Positions 1-4,787 of a DNA stretch of 7,496 nt are shown in pieces. The stretch spans positions 1 through 7,496 of the forward strand of contig JAEXXS010000247.1 of the NCBI GenBank assembly GCA_023451915.1, written 5' to 3'. Position 1 is the stretch's first letter. Every line of letters begins with the position of its first letter. The DNA is from Pseudomonadota bacterium (GTDB taxonomy: Bacteria > Pseudomonadota > Alphaproteobacteria > Rhizobiales > Rhizobiaceae). The position numbers and the translations under genes are program-made. The notes beneath the pieces were generated by a model. It ran no database searches, had not been told where the DNA came from, and saw nothing but the letters and a program-made list of their open reading frames with translations.

Positions 1-1505
1 CGAATGAGAACCAGTACTACGATGCGCGGCGTTGGAAGGCCTTCAACATCATCACATTCGAATGCCACCACATCGCCGTGACGTATCCCAGCAACCCGTT
101 GAGCGATCCATTCAATGTCGTCGGGCCACACATTTCGCCCGTTTACAATGATGAGATCTTTCGTACGTCCCGTGATGACGACTTGTCCTTGATCAATAAA
201 ACCCAAATCACCCGTTTGGAAATAACCGTCTTGTTCTAATGGTAGGCTGTCCTGATCGCTCTGATTGAGATACTCCTTGAATACACTTGGCCCCTTGACC
301 CTGAGCTCGCCCTGCACGCCGTCGGGCAGCATATGGCCACTCTGGTCGACAACACTTAATTGTAGATTTCGTAGCGGTCTGCCGCATTTCACAAAATTGC
401 TTGGCCGCGTAGACCCATTTTCCGTTATACTTACGGTACTAAGACCTGTTCCGGGTTTCGTCATCGAAATCGCCAACGTCGCTTCTGCCATTCCATATGA
501 AGGAGCAAAAGCTTTCGGATCGAAACCCGTATGTGCGGTGCGTTCTGCGAACTCTGCCAATCTTGCAGCGTTGATGGTGTCGCCGCCGATACCAGCCACG
601 CGCCAACAGCTGAGATCGAGCGAGGTTGTCGGCGCGTTTGCCATTGCCCTGCTCACAGCTTCGTACCCAAAAGGCGGTGCAAAACTAATCGTTGCTTTGT
701 TACGCGAGATCAACTCAGGCCAAAGCATCGGCCGTCGCACGAATGACGACGGGGCCATGTAGTCGACAGAGCATTGTCCGAACATCGGTGCAATCATGAA
801 CCCCATCAGGCCCATGTCGTGGTAGAATGGGAGCCAGGAATTGGCCCTATCATCCGGCCGCAGCTGTAGTCCCTCGCGCAAAATGGCCGTAGCGTTGGCT
901 GCAGCAGCGGTTTGTGTAACAAGCACGCCTTTAGGAAAAGACGAGGAGCCGGATGAATACTGAACATATGCGATTTCAGAAATTTTTCTATCCGCTGGCC
1001 CCAATTCACGTTCCAACTCCAGTTCCTCAAAGGCTAACAGATGAGGAATGGTTATACCGGTGTCTATGAATGCCTGGATCAAAGTTGAAGGTGCTATTAA
1101 TATCTTTGCCCGACAATCTTGAACTATACGACGTACTCTTGCTAGATAGGCCGAATGGCCGCCGATATATCGATTAAAGGATATTGGAACCGGGATGAGG
1201 CCAATGTACTGACAGGCATAGAATGCATGTTGGAAAGATTGGGTGGTTTCAGCGATTATTCCCACAAATTCGCCGGGCTCGACGCCCATATCGAGCAACT
1301 GTGCTGCAACTGACAAGGATTGCTGTCGGAGCTCCTTGTATGAACACGCGTGCGTAAGAACTCCTTTTGACGAGTAGAAATTCGTACCAGTTTTACCTCT
1401 AGCGGCGTAATCAAGGGCATCTGCAATTGAGACAAAGCCGCCACGTCTCAATGCAATCTCACTCAACGTCGGCGCTGGAGATATCTGATACTGCAGATCA
1501 ATCAT
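1..1505 (-). CDS. Fatty acyl-AMP ligase (FAAL-type adenylate-forming enzyme), C-terminus cut by window edge
   Basis: The frame is open for 501 codons from ATG at 1505 to the left edge, with an in-frame TGA six bases upstream of that ATG, so the start is well placed. Visible ANL-superfamily motifs are the P-loop YSSGSSSFPKG (about residues 183-193), the FAAL-typical WLPFYHDMGLMG (224-235), FAPPFGYEA, the A5-like SYGMAEA (336-342), a TGDLG segment, and the hinge GRTKDLIIVNGRN (446-458). Family knowledge: FAALs form acyl-adenylates from fatty acids and pass them to the phosphopantetheine arm of an ACP rather than to CoA. The ACP four ORFs back in the same operon is the obvious acceptor. Most FAALs have roughly 570-600 residues, so the C-terminal subdomain, including the usual catalytic Lys, lies outside. 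The segment between the A5 motif and KCGRPL looks short for a FAAL, so a CoA ligase is possible but less likely. The ATG overlaps the preceding small ORF (ATGA). Confidence 0.93.
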   Translation of the reverse strand, partial: MIDLQYQISPAPTLSEIALRRGGFVSIADALDYAARGKTGTNFYSSKGVLTHACSYKELRQQSLSVAAQLLDMGVEPGEFVGIIAETTQSFQHAFYACQYIGLIPVPISFNRYIGGHSAYLARVRRIVQDCRAKILIAPSTLIQAFIDTGITIPHLLAFEELELERELGPADRKISEIAYVQYSSGSSSFPKGVLVTQTAAAANATAILREGLQLRPDDRANSWLPFYHDMGLMGFMIAPMFGQCSVDYMAPSSFVRRPMLWPELISRNKATISFAPPFGYEAVSRAMANAPTTSLDLSCWRVAGIGGDTINAARLAEFAERTAHTGFDPKAFAPSYGMAEATLAISMTKPGTGLSTVSITENGSTRPSNFVKCGRPLRNLQLSVVDQSGHMLPDGVQGELRVKGPSVFKEYLNQSDQDSLPLEQDGYFQTGDLGFIDQGQVVITGRTKDLIIVNGRNVWPDDIEWIAQRVAGIRHGDVVAFECDDVEGLPTPRIVVLVLI

Positions 1506-1630
1506 TGCTCAAACGCTGAGAAAATTGGGATATCCACCCGGTTGACGTGCATCTGTCCTAAGAGAATCGGTCCTGTCTCATACAATGCTCTGTTCCCAAC
1601 ATAATCGAGTTCTCCAAAATTACCGCTCAT
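1502..1630 (-). CDS. Coupled 42-aa small ORF between P450 and FAAL, unknown function
   Basis: Read on the minus strand, ATG at 1630 overlaps the P450 stop as ATGA, and its own TGA (1504-1502) overlaps the FAAL ATG as ATGA. The ORF therefore fills the whole 121-bp gap between the two genes with stop-start overlaps at both ends. The product begins MSGNFGELDYVG and ends VDIPIFSAFEQ. It has 42 residues, no cysteine, no membrane segment or signal peptide, and is mildly acidic (five Asp/Glu against two Arg). I do not recognise a family. Neither its start nor the FAAL start has a strong Shine-Dalgarno sequence, which fits reinitiation by ribosomes leaving the upstream gene. Possible roles are a small accessory protein for the P450 or ACP, a coupling ORF that delivers ribosomes to the FAAL, or the remnant of a larger gene. 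The double overlap is seen directly; translation is inferred. Confidence 0.6.
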   Translation of the reverse strand: MSGNFGELDYVGNRALYETGPILLGQMHVNRVDIPIFSAFEQ

Positions 1631-2877
1631 TTTCGCCACGTAACCCGGACTGGATGGCCACCGGCCTGCAGCATTTGAGATTTCCAGTAGAAATTAGGTT
1701 GAGTGTCGTCCGTAAGTTCCAATAGGACATGGTGGAGAAAAACGCTCAGGAACGTAACGAGTTCAACAAGAGCGAACTGCTTTCCCCCGCAGACTCGCGG
1801 CCCTACGCTAAATGACATGTTGTGACCCGATACCTTGAGGTTCTCATAATCATCGATATTGAGAGCCCAGGGATCGGTTTTGAACCGTCGATCATGCTGC
1901 ACGCCGATGAAAGAAATCATAATGTTCTGCCCCGGATTGATGATCTGGCCGCTTAACCTATCGGCTTCGATCGCAAAACGAGAAACAATAGGGGTTGGAG
2001 GATAAAGGCGAAGTGCCTCCGAAACAAAATGCGCCATTAGTTGCAGAACGGATAGCTCCTCCCAGCCAGGTTGGGGGAGTGTCCAAAATTTTTCAGCAAT
2101 CTGATGCAATCGTTCTTGCACATCAGGATATTTGGCGAGCAAATAACAGATCCAACCCATCGTTGCCGCAGAAGTTTCTGATCCGGCGGCGATGAATGCA
2201 ATCAGCTCTTGCTCCATCACAAACCGGTTTTCTGTCCGTTTTTCTGCTTCTAACATATCATTGAGCAAAGACGAGCGAACAGTACCTTCCTCACGGAAAT
2301 AGGAGAGCGTTTGCAATATCTTTTTGCGAAGAGAGGGAAGTGTGAGAAGTTGTTCTCGATAAAGATGTCCGGTTTTTCCCGCTGGAATAAATGAGTATTG
2401 AGCACCTAATTCCATCAGCTGGGCAAGCAGCGACAGATCGATACTTGTGTCATTAAGGTTCATGCCAAAGAAACTATCAATGAGCACGCTCGATGTCATT
2501 TTCCGCAGGTGATCGTCGTCAATGGTGGCCCGCGTTTGGCTATCGGATACGAGACGATCAAGGGCTTGCAGCGCATAGCGATTTGCCAAGCGGAACACAG
2601 TCTCGCGATCAAATTTATTGAAATAGGTTTGGGTCAGGGCTCTACGAATTTCCCAAGCATGCCCGTCTTCCGTAAATCGCGATGCTCCTAGAATTTGTCG
2701 TAGCCAGTCCATATTCTTGCGATAGTTTTGCGCATTCTGGCGCAAAACGTAATCTGCTTCTTCAAAACGCTGAATAATGAAGACCGGAACGCCATTGAGC
2801 GTTGAAAACAGGTTTTCACCGTTACGTTCAGACGCTAGCCTGTAAAGGTCTGTACAGATCTGCGAAGAGGGGTTCAT
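1627..2877 (-). CDS. Cytochrome P450
   Basis: This 416-residue protein has the length of a soluble bacterial class I P450, with no N-terminal membrane anchor. Diagnostic motifs are a helix C WEIRR (W75, R79), the I-helix oxygen-activation motif AGSETS (231-236, acid-alcohol pair E234/T235), the K-helix EALR (E287, R290), and the haem-ligand loop FSVGPRVCGG (356-365) with Cys363 as the axial thiolate. The meander before the haem loop reads DPWALNIDDYENL, where most P450s have an FxPxRF-like segment, so the usual third Arg of the E-R-R triad is not evident. Redox partners (ferredoxin and reductase) are not in the window. The ATG overlaps the ACP stop as ATGA, which supports co-translation and suggests oxidation of an ACP-tethered acyl chain, as known for P450 BioI acting on acyl-ACP. 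The substrate is an inference. Confidence 0.96.
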   Translation of the reverse strand: MNPSSQICTDLYRLASERNGENLFSTLNGVPVFIIQRFEEADYVLRQNAQNYRKNMDWLRQILGASRFTEDGHAWEIRRALTQTYFNKFDRETVFRLANRYALQALDRLVSDSQTRATIDDDHLRKMTSSVLIDSFFGMNLNDTSIDLSLLAQLMELGAQYSFIPAGKTGHLYREQLLTLPSLRKKILQTLSYFREEGTVRSSLLNDMLEAEKRTENRFVMEQELIAFIAAGSETSAATMGWICYLLAKYPDVQERLHQIAEKFWTLPQPGWEELSVLQLMAHFVSEALRLYPPTPIVSRFAIEADRLSGQIINPGQNIMISFIGVQHDRRFKTDPWALNIDDYENLKVSGHNMSFSVGPRVCGGKQFALVELVTFLSVFLHHVLLELTDDTQPNFYWKSQMLQAGGHPVRVTWRK

Positions 2878-3119
2878 GTGCGCTCGTTCTTGAGCAATCT
2901 TGCAAGATCTTCGACGGATCGCATTTCCAATAAGGCAATGGGGTCAACAACATGACCCAAGCTTTCCTCGATTTCCAAGGCAATCAACTCGAAAGTCAAA
3001 CTATCAATTGATCCGAGGGCATTTATATCGGCATTCGCCGGAATGTTGTCCTTCGGAATCAAAAGACATCCCGAAAGAATTTCCTTTGCCTGATTCAGAT
3101 AATCCGTCTCAATAGCCAA
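2874..3119 (-). CDS. Stand-alone acyl carrier protein (TTG start)
   Basis: An 81-residue, acidic, helical protein of typical ACP size. The phosphopantetheine attachment motif is LGSIDSLTFELI with Ser40 in the DSL core, followed by a helix II pattern of acidic residues (ALEIEESLG) that normally docks partner enzymes. The motif lacks the DSLD/E form of fatty-acid-synthase AcpP, which points to a dedicated secondary-metabolism carrier. The start is TTG at 3119: the upstream ATG at 3126 is in another frame and stops after five codons, while GGAAGGA (3127-3133) sits 7 nt before the TTG. It begins 3 bp after the GNAT stop and its own stop overlaps the P450 start. Expected role: carry the acyl group loaded by the downstream FAAL and present it to the P450. 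Confidence 0.93.
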   Translation of the reverse strand: MAIETDYLNQAKEILSGCLLIPKDNIPANADINALGSIDSLTFELIALEIEESLGHVVDPIALLEMRSVEDLARLLKNERT

Positions 3120-3122
3120 TCG

Positions 3123-3788
3123 TCATTCCTTCCAGACCTTTGCAGCCGGATCTACGCGGTGACGTTGCTTGCTGCCGTGTGCATATTTGTACGAAGCAAA
3201 AAGCAATATATCAACGCGATCGCCGTCCGGCGTTCGACATTCCTGCTTCAGATAGCCTTCAAGTTCGAACCTCGGATTATTCTTGAAATTGAATAACATG
3301 GCGTAATTTCGTGCCAGAATACGCGCAGTGAATTTTTCGATCTCGCGTTCTTCATAAAAATGGTCAATCACCGCATCGATCGTCGCCCACAAAACGCCCT
3401 TTCCCATATGCTTTTGGTCGCCAAGCCCGGTGGTTATACTTCCTATTCTGTGCGTCTTGTTGATGTCGATCGTATAAAATCCAACGAGCACGTCGTCGGC
3501 ATAGATACCTAAAAAGTAATTATGAGAATTGTCGAACCGCGAGACGAAAGCTCTGAGACTCGGTAGGGAAAAATTCAGTCCTTCGAGGTTGAGCCCCCGT
3601 AGCATTTGCGATTTGTTGAACCAGCCGAGAAACTCGTCAGTGACATCCTCAGGCAACAACGTACGGACAACAAAGCCGTTCGTTTCAATACGAATGGAAC
3701 CGCCTTGCTGGGGTGCACCGTTCTCGAGCGAAGGACTGCGCTGAAGAGATACGGTGACCGGTCGCCTTGGCAAAGGAAGTACAACCAC
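3123..3788 (-). CDS. GNAT-family N-acyltransferase (RimJ/RimL- or PseH-like)
   Basis: A 221-residue protein with a single GNAT fold starting near residue 33 (SIRIETNGFVVRTLLPEDV). Beta-4/motif A reads IGSITTGLGDQKHMGKGV, and QKHMGKG (125-131) fits the Q/RxxGxG/A pyrophosphate-binding loop for acetyl- or acyl-CoA. The conserved NYAMLFNFKNNPRFELEGYL segment (161-180) matches the N-x-x-S/A-x-x-x-[FY]-x-x-x-G-F motif B region in position, with a changed end. Family relatives acetylate protein N-termini, amino-sugars (PseH) or antibiotics, and some GNATs use acyl-ACP donors, so here the donor may be acetyl-CoA or the acyl-ACP made by its neighbours. The start is GTG with an AGGAGAGGAAG purine run just upstream. 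The first 32 residues are polar and basic and look outside the domain, so a later start cannot be excluded. It lies 15 bp after the sapC-like stop and 3 bp before the ACP. Confidence 0.85.
   Translation of the reverse strand: MVVLPLPRRPVTVSLQRSPSLENGAPQQGGSIRIETNGFVVRTLLPEDVTDEFLGWFNKSQMLRGLNLEGLNFSLPSLRAFVSRFDNSHNYFLGIYADDVLVGFYTIDINKTHRIGSITTGLGDQKHMGKGVLWATIDAVIDHFYEEREIEKFTARILARNYAMLFNFKNNPRFELEGYLKQECRTPDGDRVDILLFASYKYAHGSKQRHRVDPAAKVWKE
3127..3133 (-). promoter_or_regulatory. Ribosome binding site deciding the TTG start of the ACP gene
   Basis: GGAAGGA on the minus strand ends 7 nt before TTG at 3119 and overlaps the last codons of the GNAT gene. The nearby ATG at 3126 leads to a stop after five codons, so the TTG is the only sensible start. 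Confidence 0.65.
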
Positions 3789-3794
3789 TTTTTG

Positions 3795-3805
3795 CTTCCT
3801 CTCCT
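3795..3805 (-). promoter_or_regulatory. Ribosome binding site deciding the GTG start of the GNAT gene
   Basis: The minus strand reads AGGAGAGGAAG immediately after the first base of the sapC-like TAG, with the AGGA core 8 nt before GTG at 3788. This strong purine run supports the GTG start. Confidence 0.65.
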
Positions 3806-4592
3806 ATCGCAATCCCTTTTGAACGACTGAGCGTGACCAGGCCTGTTGCGACAGAAAAATTACGCTAATTACATCGAGCCATGCAGAACGAAACCAGTTC
3901 GTTATCGTCTCCGACATAAGTGAACGATAGGCATGTGCGTTTATCGCATATAATCGACCCATATCGGGGGACGTTCGCGTTTCATTGGAGAATTGCACAA
4001 TGCTTGGCTCCAAAACATTGGCAACTTGCAACGATTTCGCCAATTCCATCGCCTTGATACGCCCATGATACATTTGCGCTCCCAATGTAGCGATATCTCT
4101 CAGCAAACCAGTCGGCTCGCCTTCATTGTCGAACAATCTGCCCGATGCATCCGCCCTGACGTTAGAAGTAATTCTGTCGCTGGCCAAATCCAGGATCAAG
4201 ATGGCCTCCTCCTGGTCCGCCACTTTTTCTAACGCAAATGGGTAATATTGGAATACTTGCGGAACATAACAACCTGGCCGCCAGCAGCCATCTTTCATAA
4301 CAAATTCATTCTCGGTTCCCATCCCCAGGAGAGCCACGGGAACGATATCGCCATTATCGAGGAACACAATAGGATAATGCGCTGCTGCGAATTGTATTTC
4401 ATCAAAGCCCAGCGGGACCACGATGCTTCTATTGGCAAAGCCGAAATTTTTTTCTCCAGTCAAAGCATATTCGCGGTGGGCTTCCGCACACAATATGCTG
4501 GGCCGTTGGAAAAGTATGCTCCCAGTCGACTGCATATTATAAATTCCGTTGTTTTTCTGGCGCTTAAAGATATCCGCGTAAAATATCCTCAT
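3804..4592 (-). CDS. SapC-family protein, first gene of the operon
   Basis: The sequence follows the SapC family (PF07277) across its length: HREYALTGEKNFGFA (39-53), a VPLGFDEIQFAAAHYPIVFL block (59-78), PVALLG, WRPGCYVPQVFQYYPFAL (104-121), a LILDLASD segment, the PTGLLRDIATLG helix, and a C-terminal GRLYAINAHAYRSL block. The family is named for a Campylobacter fetus S-layer protein. In alphaproteobacteria its members are cytoplasmic-looking proteins of unknown biochemistry; this is not the SapC permease of peptide ABC transporters. No signal peptide is present. The listed start (4592) gives 262 residues but has no good ribosome site. ATG at 4535 (MQSTGS, 243 residues), with ACGGAA about 10 nt before it, fits the family's usual N-terminus better. 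As first gene it would be transcribed from the divergent region at 4593-4787. Confidence 0.87.
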   Translation of the reverse strand: MRIFYADIFKRQKNNGIYNMQSTGSILFQRPSILCAEAHREYALTGEKNFGFANRSIVVPLGFDEIQFAAAHYPIVFLDNGDIVPVALLGMGTENEFVMKDGCWRPGCYVPQVFQYYPFALEKVADQEEAILILDLASDRITSNVRADASGRLFDNEGEPTGLLRDIATLGAQMYHGRIKAMELAKSLQVANVLEPSIVQFSNETRTSPDMGRLYAINAHAYRSLMSETITNWFRSAWLDVISVIFLSQQAWSRSVVQKGLR

Positions 4593-4693
4593 TACGGAGG
4601 AACATCGAGTTCCGGCTCATGTAGCTAGCATTTTTTCACTCCGGTTTATTGCGGGACGGAAGAATCCAACTGGATGTTATTCGCTTTCTTCAG

Positions 4694-4746
4694 TTTTTAG
4701 AATATTCAATATTCCTTTTTTAGAAAAATCTAATAACATGGATTAG
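4694..4746. promoter_or_regulatory. Nested inverted repeats, candidate operator
   Basis: Three palindromic elements occur within 53 bp: GAATATT-C-AATATTC at 4700-4714 (7-bp arms, perfect), TTAGA-AAAA-TCTAA at 4720-4733, and CTAAT-N7-ATTAG at 4730-4746, which shares bases with the second. The 9-mer TTTTTAGAA also repeats directly at 4694 and 4717, 23 bp apart (about two helical turns). Such dense symmetry between divergent genes is typical of regulator binding sites, but AT-rich DNA produces short palindromes easily. The binding protein is unknown. Confidence 0.4.
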
Positions 4747-4773
4747 CTTTTCAGTTTCATAAGCGTTCTTTCT

Positions 4774-4778
4774 GGAGA
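4774..4778 (+). promoter_or_regulatory. Ribosome binding site of the autotransporter gene
   Basis: GGAGA lies 9 nt before ATG at 4788. The next in-frame ATG (4839) has no comparable site, which favours the long N-terminus. Confidence 0.65.
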
Positions 4779-4787
4779 ATCTAGCTG

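Larger units (their letters stand above)
4593..4787. other. Divergent intergenic region between the sapC operon and the autotransporter gene
   Basis: This 195-bp gap lies between two genes that point away from each other, so it must carry the control region of the autotransporter and probably that of the operon. The left part includes a GGAAC-N5-GTTCC inverted repeat (4599-4613) just ahead of the sapC-like start. The right part (about 4680-4760) is AT-rich with overlapping inverted repeats. I could not find a -35/-10 pair with good spacing in either direction, so promoters are left unassigned. No RNA gene or terminator is evident. Confidence 0.7.

Noticed and set aside
265..762. 165-aa plus-strand ORF, and the other ORFs antisense to the left-hand genes
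   Set aside because: It lies wholly opposite the FAAL, whose minus-strand frame carries P-loop, FAAL and hinge motifs. The antisense product has no recognisable domain.
1506..1626. Rho-independent terminator or promoter between P450 and FAAL
   Set aside because: No GC-rich hairpin with a T-run is present, and the gap is filled by the overlapping 42-codon ORF.
3804..4592. SapC as a permease subunit of an antimicrobial-peptide ABC transporter
   Set aside because: There are no transmembrane segments, and the sequence fits PF07277, an unrelated family with the same name.
4248..4628. 126-aa plus-strand ORF opposite the start of the SapC-like gene
   Set aside because: The minus-strand frame matches the SapC family throughout. 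The antisense product is low in pattern and lacks a credible ribosome site.
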